Below, one piece after another: positions 35,646-44,796 of a stretch of 64,000 nucleotides of DNA. The DNA is taken from contig NZ_JAWDIC010000001.1 in the NCBI RefSeq assembly GCF_032464895.1, forward strand, positions 806,001-870,000. The letters are read 5' to 3'. Each line of letters starts with the position of its first letter. Within the stretch, counting starts at the first letter, position 1. The DNA comes from Phycicoccus sp. M110.8. Its GTDB lineage: Bacteria; Actinomycetota; Actinomycetes; Actinomycetales; Dermatophilaceae. The notes under the pieces were generated by a model, which worked only from the letters and a program-made list of their open reading frames with translations, did not search any database and was not told the DNA's origin. Both the position numbers and the translations under genes were made by a program.

Positions 35646-37385
35646 ATGGTGAATGTTGCCAACGATCGCGGCCTGCGTGACGTGGAGTTGCCATCCGCGG
35701 CGGCAGCCGCCTCGCCCGCCGTCCGCGAGCTCGTCGCCGGGCTCTCGCTCGAGCGCCTGCTCGCCCTGCCGTCGCTCGCCGGGGTGCGGGTGGCCACCAC
35801 CGCCCCCGACGTTTCCGCGGGCGCCGGCGCGGTCCTCACCCGGGCCAGCCTGCTGGGTGCTCCGCAGGCATCGGTGCCGCCGTGCGCAGGCCACCTCGTC
35901 GTCGTGCCCGCAGACGTCCTCGCCCGGCACGAGGCTCAGGGCCACGACGTCGTCGCGGCCCTGGCGAGCGCCGGGGCAGGAGCCCTGCTCGTGACCGGGG
36001 TCCCGGCCGCCACGGCCGACGAGCTCGAGGCGACGCGCGAGCGGGCGGCCCTGCACGGCATACCGCTGCTGCTCCTGGACGGCGGCGAACCCGACGCCGT
36101 GGTCACCGAGGTCCTCGGCGCCCTCCTCGACCAGCAGACGGCGATCCTCGCGCGCGTCGACGAGGCGCACCGCATCCTCGTCGACGTCGTGCTCGCCGGC
36201 GGCGGGCTGGAGGACCTCTGTGAGCGGCTGGCCGGCTTCCTCGGCGGCGCGGCGATGGTGACGAGCACCGACGGGCGGGTGCTCGCGGAAGCCGGGTCCG
36301 AGCAGGCGCTCACCGCCGCGCACGCCCTCGACTGCTTCGACCGGACCGGGCGGCTCGTGACCGAGCGCGAGGCCGTGGGCACCCGTCCGCCGGGCACCCC
36401 GGTCTCGGGACGAGCCCTGGTGCGCATCGTCGCCGGCGGGCTGGGCCACGGGCTGCTCGCGGCGTTCGTGCAGGACCGCAGCCTCACCGCGGACGACGTC
36501 CACCTGCTCGAACGCGCGGCGACGGTGGCGGCTCTGGCCATCACCAAGGAGCAGGCGGTGTCGGCGGTCGAGAGCAAGTACCGCGCGGAGTTCCTGCGTG
36601 ACGCGCTGGCGGGGCGGGCGGGGGCACCGGCGGAGGCACTGCTGCACGCGGCGGCGCTCGGCTGGGACATCGACCGCCCGCTGGTCGTCGTCGTCGCCGA
36701 GACCTACGAGGACGACGAGCACACGACCCGCACCAGCGAGGAGGTCACCGACCTGCAGCAGCGCTTCTCCCGGGCGTGGAGCCGCGCCATGGCGGTGCGC
36801 GACCCGCGCGCGCCGGTGATGGGTTTCAGCCAGGAGGTCGTCGCGCTGTTCGCGGTGCCGGGCGACGCCGACACCGACACGGTGATGCGGTCGGTCGGCG
36901 AGGTCGTCCGCGTCGTGCGCGGCGACGGCGGTGGCGGGCGCCGGACCTTCTCCACCGGGGTGTCCCGCCCGGTCGAGTCGCCGGCCGACCTGCCGCGGGC
37001 GTACGAGGAGGCGCTCAGCGCCGTGAGCGTCGGCCGCCAGCTCAACGGTGACGGCTCGGTCGCGCACTTCGACCAGCTGGGCATCTACCGGCTGCTCGCG
37101 CTCGTGCCGGACAGCGCCGACCTGCGCCGGTTCGTCGAGGAGGCGCTCGGACCGCTCGCCGACGACGACGTCCCCGAGCACGCCGACCTGCGCACGACGC
37201 TCAGCATCCTCATCGACACCAACATGAACGTCGCCGAGACCGCCCGGCTCTTGTTCTTCCACTACAACACGCTGCGCTACCGCATCGCCAAGCTCGAGCG
37301 CATGCTCGGCCCCTTCACCACCGACCCGCAGCTGCGGCTCAAGCTCGCGCTGGCCCTGAAGGTGCACCAGATGCGCGGCATCTGA
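35646..37385 (+). CDS. PucR family transcriptional regulator
   Basis: A 579-residue regulator of purine/nitrogen catabolism genes. The N-terminal PucR sensor domain (to about residue 155) contains VVPADVLARHEAQGHDVVAA. A middle GAF-like region follows, then a GGDEF-like segment (about 310-460) and the C-terminal PucR helix-turn-helix, NMNVAETARLLFFHYNTLRY. ATG 35646 has TACAGT 6 bases upstream, so a leaderless mRNA is likely. It stands between the allHFG operon and the permease and is the obvious regulator of the island. Confidence 0.9.
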   Translation: MVNVANDRGLRDVELPSAAAAASPAVRELVAGLSLERLLALPSLAGVRVATTAPDVSAGAGAVLTRASLLGAPQASVPPCAGHLVVVPADVLARHEAQGHDVVAALASAGAGALLVTGVPAATADELEATRERAALHGIPLLLLDGGEPDAVVTEVLGALLDQQTAILARVDEAHRILVDVVLAGGGLEDLCERLAGFLGGAAMVTSTDGRVLAEAGSEQALTAAHALDCFDRTGRLVTEREAVGTRPPGTPVSGRALVRIVAGGLGHGLLAAFVQDRSLTADDVHLLERAATVAALAITKEQAVSAVESKYRAEFLRDALAGRAGAPAEALLHAAALGWDIDRPLVVVVAETYEDDEHTTRTSEEVTDLQQRFSRAWSRAMAVRDPRAPVMGFSQEVVALFAVPGDADTDTVMRSVGEVVRVVRGDGGGGRRTFSTGVSRPVESPADLPRAYEEALSAVSVGRQLNGDGSVAHFDQLGIYRLLALVPDSADLRRFVEEALGPLADDDVPEHADLRTTLSILIDTNMNVAETARLLFFHYNTLRYRIAKLERMLGPFTTDPQLRLKLALALKVHQMRGI

Positions 37386-37412
37386 CTCCGCCGGACCGCC
37401 TCCTCCGCGGAT

Positions 37413-37425
37413 GGCAACAATTGCC
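37413..37425. promoter_or_regulatory. GGCAACAATTGCC palindrome upstream of the NCS2 permease
   Basis: A 13-bp inverted repeat with GGCAA/TTGCC arms. The surrounding bases (TGGCAACA, then TGCC and ACGC) recur at 47122-47139 before hyuA. A second inverted repeat, AGGTT (37451-37455) with AACCT (37463-37467), follows. Candidate PucR operator; inference. Confidence 0.5.
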
Positions 37426-37523
37426 CAACGCAGGTGCTGTCCCGGCCGCTAGGTTGCCGCCTAACCTGCAGGGACCGTATGCCGCGTGCCTGCCGGGCAC
37501 GCGGTCCGCGAGAAGGAGTCCGG

Positions 37524-39164
37524 ATGAGCTTGGGCCTGGGTTGGAAGCTGCACGGCGACGGCAACCTCGCCGGACCGGACGACGTCGTCGCCCCCGACGA
37601 GCGCCTCGGCTGGGGCAAGACCGTCGGCCTCGGCGCGCAGCACGTCGTCGCCATGTTCGGCGCGACCTTCGTCTTCCCGATCGTCATGGGCCTCAACCCC
37701 CAGCTGGCGATCATGATGAGCGGCATCGCGACGATCGTGTTCCTGCTCATCGTCTCGGGCCGGGTGCCGAGCTACCTGGGCACCTCGGCGTCGTTCGTCG
37801 GTGGCGTCGCGGCGATCCGCGCGCAGGGCGGCGACAGCAAGGAGGTCACCGGCGCGATCCTCGTCGCCGGCGTCGTCCTCGCCGTCGTGGGCCTGCTGAT
37901 CCACTTCCTCGGCTCGGGGCTGCTGCACAAGGTGCTGCCGCCGTCGGTGACCGGCGCCGTCGTCATGCTCATCGGCTTCAACCTCGCACCGGTCGTCGCG
38001 GGCATCTACTGGCCGCAGGACCAGTGGGTCGCGCTGACGGTCATGGTCTTCACGATCGTGTGCGCCGTGGCGTTCCGCGGCTTCATCGGCCGCATCGCGG
38101 TCTTCCTGGCGCTGATCTTCGGCACCGTGCTGTCGTGGGTGCTGGACAAGACGGCCGGCCAGATCAACAGCGTCCTCGGCGGCGCCACCAAGGCGACCGA
38201 CCACTTCCGCACCGACTTCTCGAGCCTGACCTGCTCTGCCGGGGAGAAGCTCGCCAACGGGTCCCTGTGCCCGTCGTGGCTCGGCTTCCCGTCGCAGACC
38301 ACCATCGCGGCGGACGGCAAGGAGGTCGTCGGCTGGCACACGCCGTCGTTCTCGGTCACCGCGATCCTGCTCGTCCTGCCTGCCGTCATCGCGCTCATCG
38401 CCGAGAACACCGGCCACGTCAAGGCGGTCGCCGAGATGACCGGCCACGACCTCGACCCCTACATGGGTCGCGCGATCGCCGCCGACGGCATCGGCACCGT
38501 CCTCGCGACCTCGGTCGGGGGCTCCCCGACGACGACCTACGCCGAGAACATCGGCGTCATGGCGGCCACGCGCGTCTACTCGACCGCCGCGTACTACGTG
38601 GCGGCGGTCGTCGCGATCCTCTTCGGACTGTCGCCCAAGTTCGGTGCCCTCGTGGCGTCGGTCCCGGGCGGCGTCCTCGGCGGGATCACGGTCGTGCTCT
38701 ACGGCATGATCGGCCTGCTCGGCGCCAAGATCTGGAAGGAGAACGGCGTCGACTTCGGCAACCCGATCAACCTCGTGCCGCTCGCCGCCGGCATCATCAT
38801 GGGCATCGGCAACGTCGCCCTGAAGTTCTCGGACAACTTCTCGCTCAGCGGCATCGCCCTCGGCACCATCGTCGCCGTCGGCGGCTACCACCTGGCCAAG
38901 GCCGTGGCCCCGCGCGAGCTGCGTGACCGCGCCAACGCCAACCGGCCCGGCGGTGCCGCCATCGTCCTCGGCCGCGACACCTACGGCGAGAGCGACGTCG
39001 ACGACCTCTACCAGGACACCCACGCCGGCCACGTCGGCGCGCACCGCGCCGGCACGACCGGCACGCGCACCCAGGCGGCCGAACCCGGCGCCACCGGCAC
39101 CGGCCCGGGCCGCACCCCGCACTCCGGGTCGCACCCGGGACAGGCCGGAGACGGGAACCCCTGA
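37524..39164 (+). CDS. NCS2 family permease, uracil type
   Basis: A 546-residue nucleobase transporter. Motifs are QHVVAMFGATFVFPIVMG in helix 1, ENTGHVKAVAEMTG, GGSPTTTYAENIGVMAATRV in helix 10, and VLYGMIGLLGAKIW. The TTYAENIGV form groups with UraA/RutG (uracil) rather than xanthine/urate permeases, but the context would also suit other oxo-purines or hydantoins. The C-terminal 80 residues are an unusual Gly/Thr/His-rich tail. AGAAGGAG precedes the ATG. It starts the rightward catabolic operon. Confidence 0.88.
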   Translation: MSLGLGWKLHGDGNLAGPDDVVAPDERLGWGKTVGLGAQHVVAMFGATFVFPIVMGLNPQLAIMMSGIATIVFLLIVSGRVPSYLGTSASFVGGVAAIRAQGGDSKEVTGAILVAGVVLAVVGLLIHFLGSGLLHKVLPPSVTGAVVMLIGFNLAPVVAGIYWPQDQWVALTVMVFTIVCAVAFRGFIGRIAVFLALIFGTVLSWVLDKTAGQINSVLGGATKATDHFRTDFSSLTCSAGEKLANGSLCPSWLGFPSQTTIAADGKEVVGWHTPSFSVTAILLVLPAVIALIAENTGHVKAVAEMTGHDLDPYMGRAIAADGIGTVLATSVGGSPTTTYAENIGVMAATRVYSTAAYYVAAVVAILFGLSPKFGALVASVPGGVLGGITVVLYGMIGLLGAKIWKENGVDFGNPINLVPLAAGIIMGIGNVALKFSDNFSLSGIALGTIVAVGGYHLAKAVAPRELRDRANANRPGGAAIVLGRDTYGESDVDDLYQDTHAGHVGAHRAGTTGTRTQAAEPGATGTGPGRTPHSGSHPGQAGDGNP

Positions 39165-39244
39165 CCCGTCTGCCGGGTGGGCCCCCGACCGCGTCGGGGG
39201 CCCACGCCCTCTCCCCCGCAGACCCGAGCAGGCAGGAACTCCCC

Positions 39245-40132
39245 GTGAAGCCAGCACCCTTCGTGCACCACGCGCCACGCACCGTGGACGAGGCCACGAG
39301 CGTGCTCGCCGACGTGGGCCACGACGGCAAGGTGCTCGCCGGCGGCCAGAGCCTGGTGCCGATGCTCAACATGCGCCTGGCCACGCCGGCCCACCTCGTC
39401 GACCTCGACCGCGTCGCCGGCCTCGACGGCGTCGAGGTCACCGCGGACCACGTGCGCGTGGGTGCGCTCGTCCGGCACGCGGACCTCGAGCGGCACGAGC
39501 AGGCGTATGCCGCGTTGCCGCTGCTGCGCCAGGCGTTGCGGCACGTGGCCCACCCCGTGATCCGCAACCGGGGCACCACCGTGGGTTCGATCGCGCACGC
39601 CGACGCCGCTGGCGAGATGCCGTCGGTGCTCGCCCTGTGTGACGGCGTGGTCGAGGTGGCCAGCGCGACCGGTGCGCGCGAGATCCCTTGGCACGACTTC
39701 TTCCTCGGCCCGCTCGAGACGTCGCTCGCGCCGGAGGAGCTGGCGGTGGCGGTCCGCTTCGGGCGCCTCCCTGCCGGGACCGGGACGGCCTTCGTCGAGC
39801 GCGCCCGCCGTCACGGCGACTACGCACTCGCCGGCGTGGGGGCGGCGGTGACGGTCGCCGACGGGACGGTCACCCGGGCGCGGCTGACCTTCGTGTCGGT
39901 GACCGACGTGCCCACCGTCCTCGACGTGACCGGGCCGTTCGCGGGACGGGAGCAGTCCTCGGTCGACTGGTCCGGTGCGGCCGAGCTCGTCGCCGCGGCG
40001 GTCACCCCGGAGGGCGACATCCACGCCACGGCCGAGTACCGCCGGATGCTGGCCGTGGAGCTCTCCCGGATCGCGCTGGCCGAGGCGGCGGCTCGCTCCG
40101 CTGCGCCAGGAAGCGGGAGGGGCGCGGCATGA
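39245..40132 (+). CDS. Molybdenum hydroxylase FAD-binding subunit (CoxM/XdhB type)
   Basis: A 295-residue flavoprotein subunit. FAD-binding motifs appear as LAGGQSLVPMLNMR (about residues 33-46) and NRGTTVGSIAHADAAGEMP (about 105-123), with the C-terminal CO-dehydrogenase flavoprotein fold. It passes electrons from the iron-sulfur subunit to an acceptor. The GTG start has AGGAA 8 bases ahead. It overlaps the [2Fe-2S] gene by 4 bases. Confidence 0.92.
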   Translation: MKPAPFVHHAPRTVDEATSVLADVGHDGKVLAGGQSLVPMLNMRLATPAHLVDLDRVAGLDGVEVTADHVRVGALVRHADLERHEQAYAALPLLRQALRHVAHPVIRNRGTTVGSIAHADAAGEMPSVLALCDGVVEVASATGAREIPWHDFFLGPLETSLAPEELAVAVRFGRLPAGTGTAFVERARRHGDYALAGVGAAVTVADGTVTRARLTFVSVTDVPTVLDVTGPFAGREQSSVDWSGAAELVAAAVTPEGDIHATAEYRRMLAVELSRIALAEAAARSAAPGSGRGAA

Positions 40133-40653
40133 GCGGGGATCCCGTCGTCGAGGAGCTGCTCGACGTCACCGTGACCGTCAACGGCGTCCCGCGCCACGCC
40201 CGCGTGCCCGCGCGACGGCTGCTGTCGGACTTCCTGCGCCACGACCTCGGCCTCACCGGCACCCACGTGGGCTGCGAGCACGGGGTGTGCGGCGCCTGCA
40301 CGGTCCTGCTCGACGGCCGTCCCGCGAGGTCGTGCCTCGTCTTCGCCGTCACCGCCCAGGCCCACGCCGTCACCACCGTGGAGGGGCTCGGCACCCGTGA
40401 GGCGATGGGGCCGGTGCAGCGCGCGTTCGCCGAGTGCCACGGCCTGCAGTGCGGCTTCTGCACGCCTGGCTTCCTCACGACCGTCACGGCATACCTCGAG
40501 GAGCACCCGCACCCGACGCAGGACGAGGCGCGCGAGGCGATCTCGGGCAACCTGTGCCGCTGCACCGGGTACCAGAACATCGTGAGGTCCGTCCTGCGCG
40601 CCGCCGAGCTGCGCGAGGCCGCCGAGGCCGACGCCACGGCAGGCGACTCGTGA
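40129..40653 (+). CDS. Molybdenum hydroxylase [2Fe-2S] subunit (CoxS/XdhC type)
   Basis: A 174-residue electron-transfer subunit. The plant-type ferredoxin cluster is CEHGVCGACTVLLDG (about 50-65) with a fourth Cys in RSCLVF. The second cluster is CGFCTPGF (about 107) and NLCRCTGYQNIV (about 142). Its ATG overlaps the FAD-subunit stop and its stop overlaps the large-subunit GTG. The order M-S-L matches CO dehydrogenase-type operons. Confidence 0.95.
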   Translation: MSGDPVVEELLDVTVTVNGVPRHARVPARRLLSDFLRHDLGLTGTHVGCEHGVCGACTVLLDGRPARSCLVFAVTAQAHAVTTVEGLGTREAMGPVQRAFAECHGLQCGFCTPGFLTTVTAYLEEHPHPTQDEAREAISGNLCRCTGYQNIVRSVLRAAELREAAEADATAGDS

Positions 40654-43160
40654 CCACCTCGATGTTCGGGGCGCCCGTCCAGCGCCGGGAGGACCCGCGG
40701 CTGCTCACGGGCGGCGGCCGCTACCTCGACGACCTCGGGCACGACGCCCTGGCCGCCGCACTCGTCCGCAGCCCGCACGCGCACGCCCGCATCCGCGACA
40801 TCGACGTCACCGACGCGCTCGACGTCGACGGGCTCGTCGGCATCTGGACGCACGAGGACCTGCCCGGCCGGGTCGGCGAGCCCCTGCCCCTTCTCATCCC
40901 CCACCCGACCCTGACGCACGGCCGCACCCAGTACGCCCTGGCCCGCGACGAGGTGAACCACGTCGGGGAACCGGTGGTCCTCGTCGTCGCTCGTGACCGC
41001 TACGTCGCCGAGGACGCGTGCCAGCGCATCCGCGTCGACTACGAGCTGCTCTCCCCCGTCGTCGGCATCGAGGACGCCCGCGCCGCAACGCATCTCGTCC
41101 ACGACGACGTCCCCGACAACGTCTCGGCGCACATGCTGCAGGAGGTCGGCGACGTCGAGTCCGCCATGGCCGCCGCCCCGCACACCCTCGAGCTCGACCT
41201 GTCGATCGAGCGCAGCGCGAGCATGCCGCTGGAGGGCCGGGGCGTCTACGCGCGCTGGGACGACGAGCGCGAGGAGCTGCGGATCTACTCCTCCACGCAG
41301 ACCTCGACCGGCGTCCGGGCCGCGGTCGCCGCCAAGCTCGACCTGCCCCTGGCCAAGGTCGAGTGCATCGCTCCCGACGTGGGCGGTGGGTTCGGCGTCA
41401 AGATCAACCACCCGTGGCCCGAAGAGGTCCTGGTCCCCTGGGCCGCAAGGGTTCTCGGCCGACCCGTGAAGTGGACCGAGGACCGCCGCGAGCACTTCGT
41501 CTCCAGCGCGCACGAGCGCGGGCAGCTGCACCGGGTGCGGGTCGGCTTCGACGACGACGGGCGGCTGCTGGCCCTCGACGTGAAGTTCTGGCACGACAAC
41601 GGCGCCTACACGCCGTACGGCATCATCGTCCCGATCATCACCTCGACCCAGCTGCTCGGGCCGTACAAGCCCGGCACCTACCGGGTCGAGTTCTGGTCGC
41701 TCTACACCAACACGGTCCTGGTCACGCCCTACCGCGGCGCCGGCCGGCCGCAGGGCTGCTTCGCCATGGAACGCACCATGGACGCCATCGCCGACGAGCT
41801 CGGCCTGGACCGCACCGAGGTCCGCCGCCGCAACTTCATCCAGCCCGACGAGATGCCCTGGGACCACGGGCTGCTCTTCCAGGACGGCCGCCCGCTGCGC
41901 TACGACAGCGGCGACTTCCCGGCCACGCTCGCGACCCTGGAGCGGCTCGTCGGCTGGGACGACTTCGCTGCCTACCGCGACCAGGCCCGCGCCGAGGGGC
42001 GCAGGGTCGGGCTCGGCATCGGCTGCTACGTCGAGGGCACCGGCGTCGGCCCCTACGAGGGCGGGCACATCCAGGTCGAGACCAGCGGCCGCGTCAACGT
42101 CTCGACCGGCCTCACATCGCAGGGGCAGGGGCACGAGACGGTCTTCGCGCAGGTCGTGGCCAGCGAGCTCGGCGTGCGGCTCGAGGACGTCCACGTCACG
42201 ACCGGCGACACCAGGCGCATGCCGTATGCCGTGGGCACGTTCGCCTCGCGGGCTGCGGTCATGAGCGGCAACGCCATCGCGCTCGCGGCCCGCCAGGTCC
42301 GGGCCAAGGCGCTGCGGATCGCGGCCGACGCGCTCGAGGTCAGCCCCGAGGACCTCGAGATCGTCGACGGCGACGTCCGGGTCAAGGGGGCGCCCGACAC
42401 CCACATGGGCCTCGGCACGGTGTCGGTGATGTCGAACCCCCTGCGCTACGCGTTCGACGAGGCCGCCAAGGCGGCCACCCAGTTCGCCGGCAGCAACGAC
42501 CCCGACAAGCCGCCGGTCGCCGACGACGAGGAGCCGGGGCTGGAGGGCAAGGACTTCTACTCCCCCACCCAGGCGACGTTCGCCAACGGCATGCACGCGG
42601 CCGTCGTCGAGACCGACCCGGTGACGGCGGAGGTCCGCATCCTGCGCTACTGCGTCGTCCACGACTGCGGGCCGATGATCAACCCGATGGTCGTCGAGGG
42701 CCAGGTCCACGGCGGCGTCGCCCAGGGCGTCGGTGGCGCGCTGTACGAGCGGATGGTCTACGACGGGGGCGGCCAGCTGCTCAACGCCAGCTTCATGGAC
42801 TTCCTCATGCCGTACGCGTCCGAGGTGCCGTTCATCGAGACCGACCACCTGGAGACGCCGTCACCGCTGAACCCGTTGGGCATCAAGGGAGCCGGCGAGG
42901 CGGGGTGCATCCCGGTGTCGGCCGTCATCGCCTCGGCGATCGAGGACGCCGAGGGCTTCCCGATCCGCTCGATGCCGATCTCGCCGGTCGAGTTGTGGGA
43001 GCTGCGCCGGCGGCACGAACGCGGCGAGTGGCCCTCGCTGCGGCACGCCCACGGCATACCCGCCGACCCACCGGCGGCCACGGCGCCCGGCGACCCGCGC
43101 GACCCGCGCGACCCCCGCGACGAGCCCACCCCCGCCACCCGACCCGAGGAGCAGCGATGA
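40650..43160 (+). CDS. Molybdenum hydroxylase large (molybdopterin-binding) subunit
   Basis: An 836-residue xanthine dehydrogenase-family subunit. Order of motifs: APVQRREDPRLLTGGGRYLDD at the start, APDVGGGFGVK, TPYRGAGRPQGCFAMER, GTGVGPYEGG, TSQGQGHETV, and the catalytic Glu region GIKGAGEAGCIPV. It lacks the CSFR loop of true CO dehydrogenase, so it probably hydroxylates a nitrogen heterocycle or aldehyde. The C-terminus is a Pro/Asp/Arg repeat tail (DPRDPRDPRDEP). The substrate is not determined. Confidence 0.92.
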   Translation: MTTSMFGAPVQRREDPRLLTGGGRYLDDLGHDALAAALVRSPHAHARIRDIDVTDALDVDGLVGIWTHEDLPGRVGEPLPLLIPHPTLTHGRTQYALARDEVNHVGEPVVLVVARDRYVAEDACQRIRVDYELLSPVVGIEDARAATHLVHDDVPDNVSAHMLQEVGDVESAMAAAPHTLELDLSIERSASMPLEGRGVYARWDDEREELRIYSSTQTSTGVRAAVAAKLDLPLAKVECIAPDVGGGFGVKINHPWPEEVLVPWAARVLGRPVKWTEDRREHFVSSAHERGQLHRVRVGFDDDGRLLALDVKFWHDNGAYTPYGIIVPIITSTQLLGPYKPGTYRVEFWSLYTNTVLVTPYRGAGRPQGCFAMERTMDAIADELGLDRTEVRRRNFIQPDEMPWDHGLLFQDGRPLRYDSGDFPATLATLERLVGWDDFAAYRDQARAEGRRVGLGIGCYVEGTGVGPYEGGHIQVETSGRVNVSTGLTSQGQGHETVFAQVVASELGVRLEDVHVTTGDTRRMPYAVGTFASRAAVMSGNAIALAARQVRAKALRIAADALEVSPEDLEIVDGDVRVKGAPDTHMGLGTVSVMSNPLRYAFDEAAKAATQFAGSNDPDKPPVADDEEPGLEGKDFYSPTQATFANGMHAAVVETDPVTAEVRILRYCVVHDCGPMINPMVVEGQVHGGVAQGVGGALYERMVYDGGGQLLNASFMDFLMPYASEVPFIETDHLETPSPLNPLGIKGAGEAGCIPVSAVIASAIEDAEGFPIRSMPISPVELWELRRRHERGEWPSLRHAHGIPADPPAATAPGDPRDPRDPRDEPTPATRPEEQR

Positions 43161-43804
43161 GGATCTCCGGCACGGCCGAGCTCAAGGCCAGCCCGCAGGA
43201 GGTGTTCGACGCCTTCCACGACCCGGCCGTCCTCGCCCGCTGCCTGCCGGGCTGCGAGTCGCTCACCGAGATCGGCACCCACCGGTACGCCATGACCGTC
43301 ACTGCGGGGGTCGCTGCGGTCAAGGGCACGTACGACGGCACGGTCGCGCTGCACGACCCCAACCCGCCGGAGGGATTCACCCTCAAGGCGAGCGGCGCCG
43401 GCAGCCCCGGCACCGTCGATGCGGACGTCGTCGTCCGGCTGGCCGTGGCCGACGGTGGGGGCACCGCCCTCGCGTACGACGCGGACGCCACGGTGGGCGG
43501 CATGCTGGGCGGCGTCGGCCAGCGGATGCTCACCGGCGTCACGCGCAAGATGGCGGGCCAGTTCTTCACCGCCGTCGACGACGACATCGCCGGCGTGCGA
43601 CCGGTGCCGATCGAGCAGCCCGTCCTCACCCGCGCCCCCGGAGCGCCCGCCGGTGCCCCCGTGTACGCCGGGCGGCGGGCCGTGCCTGCCGCCGAGGCCG
43701 GGGTGGGGGCCCGGGGCAACCGCGACTTCGGCTGGGGCGTGCTCACGGGCGGGGTGGTCGCCCTGGCCGGGGTTATCGTGGGATGGGCGATCGGAGGACG
43801 CTGA
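43157..43804 (+). CDS. CoxG-like SRPBCC protein with membrane anchor
   Basis: A 215-residue protein with the CoxG pattern RISGTAELKASPQEVFDAFHDPAVLARCLPGCES at the N-terminus (quoted in part), then GVAAVKGTYDG. The C-terminal 23 residues (WGVLTGGVVALAGVIVG) form a membrane anchor. CoxG proteins tether molybdenum hydroxylases to the membrane. It overlaps the large subunit by 4 bases. No coxDEF maturation genes are nearby. Confidence 0.9.
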   Translation: MRISGTAELKASPQEVFDAFHDPAVLARCLPGCESLTEIGTHRYAMTVTAGVAAVKGTYDGTVALHDPNPPEGFTLKASGAGSPGTVDADVVVRLAVADGGGTALAYDADATVGGMLGGVGQRMLTGVTRKMAGQFFTAVDDDIAGVRPVPIEQPVLTRAPGAPAGAPVYAGRRAVPAAEAGVGARGNRDFGWGVLTGGVVALAGVIVGWAIGGR

Positions 43805-44700
43805 TGCGCGCATTCACCACGGCCGCGATCCAGGTCGCGCCGGTCCCCGGGCCGCTGTCGCCCGAGACCGTGCGCAAGAACCTCGACAAGTGCGTCGACT
43901 TCGTCCGCCGCTGCGTCGACGCGACCGGCGCCGAGCTGGTCGTCCTGCCCGAGACGGCGACGACCGGTTTCACGCCCGACTGCTCCACCGAGGACCTCTG
44001 GGACCTCGTGTCCGAGGTGCCGGGCCCGGTGACCGAGCCGGTGCAGCAGGTGGCGCGCGACCTGGGCGTGCACGTCGTCCTCGGCACGTACGAGCGCGGG
44101 CCGGAGCGGGGCGTCGTGCACAACGCGTCGGTGCTGGTCGGCCGCGACGGGGAGGTCGCCGGTGTCTACCGCAAGACGCACCCGTTCTGCACCGAGCACG
44201 TCGACGGCGGCGGCTGGGTCACCCCGGGCAACGACGTCACCGTGGTCGAGACCGACCTCGGGCGGATCGGGATGATCATCTGCTTCGACGGCGACTACCC
44301 CGAGCTGTCGCGGATCCAGGCGGTCCGCGGTGCCGAGGTGATCGTCCGGCCGTCGGCGCTGCTGCGTTCGGCCGACGTCTGGGAGCTCACGTCGCGGGCC
44401 CGGGCGTACGACAACCACGTCTTCGTCGTCGGGGCCAACGCCACCGGCACCGACCCCGCGGGCGTCCTCTACTTCGGCAACTCGCACATCGTGACGCCGG
44501 TCGGCCACATCGTCGCCAAGGCGGCCTCGCACGAGGGCTGGGTGAGCGCGCTGCTCGACCCGGACACGGCGCTGGCCTCGCTGACGCCGGGCTCGAACAT
44601 CGGCCAGGGGTTCGACCACCTGCGCGACCGGAACCTCGAGCTGATCCGCCGCCACCGCTCCGAGCTCGAGGGCGAGGCGCAGACCCCCTTCCCGCACTAG
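43804..44700 (+). CDS. Carbon-nitrogen hydrolase (nitrilase superfamily amidase)
   Basis: A 298-residue amidohydrolase. The catalytic triad is visible as Glu in VVLPETATTGF (about residue 48), Lys in GVYRKTHPF (about 123) and Cys in GMIICFDGDYPE (about 160). ATG overlaps the CoxG stop (TGATG). Candidates are a ureidopropionase- or carbamoyl-amide-type hydrolase acting after ring opening, which suits HyuA/HyuB downstream; the substrate is inference. Confidence 0.9.
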   Translation: MRAFTTAAIQVAPVPGPLSPETVRKNLDKCVDFVRRCVDATGAELVVLPETATTGFTPDCSTEDLWDLVSEVPGPVTEPVQQVARDLGVHVVLGTYERGPERGVVHNASVLVGRDGEVAGVYRKTHPFCTEHVDGGGWVTPGNDVTVVETDLGRIGMIICFDGDYPELSRIQAVRGAEVIVRPSALLRSADVWELTSRARAYDNHVFVVGANATGTDPAGVLYFGNSHIVTPVGHIVAKAASHEGWVSALLDPDTALASLTPGSNIGQGFDHLRDRNLELIRRHRSELEGEAQTPFPH

Positions 44701-44712
44701 CCGCCGGCCGCC

Positions 44713-44772
44713 GGCCGGGTGGCAGGTCAGACCGGTCGGCCGGGTGGCAGGTCCGGCCGGTCGGCCGGGTGG
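44713..44772. repeat. 25-bp direct repeat (2.4 copies) before the GH25 gene
   Basis: Units at 44713-44737 and 44738-44762 differ at two positions; a partial third unit runs to 44772. It ends 13 bases before the TAGGGT -10 box of the lysozyme gene, so copy number could affect its promoter. Confidence 0.8.
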
Positions 44773-44796
44773 ACGCCACCCGGTTAGGGTTCCCGT

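Noticed and set aside
35580-37367. Minus-strand extension of the AllH frame to 865 residues
   Set aside because: The extension is antisense to pucR; the family start and a ribosome site lie at 35579.
40650-43160. True aerobic CO dehydrogenase
   Set aside because: The active-site CSFR loop is missing and the sequence there is YRGAGRPQG; the flanking genes point to heterocycle metabolism.
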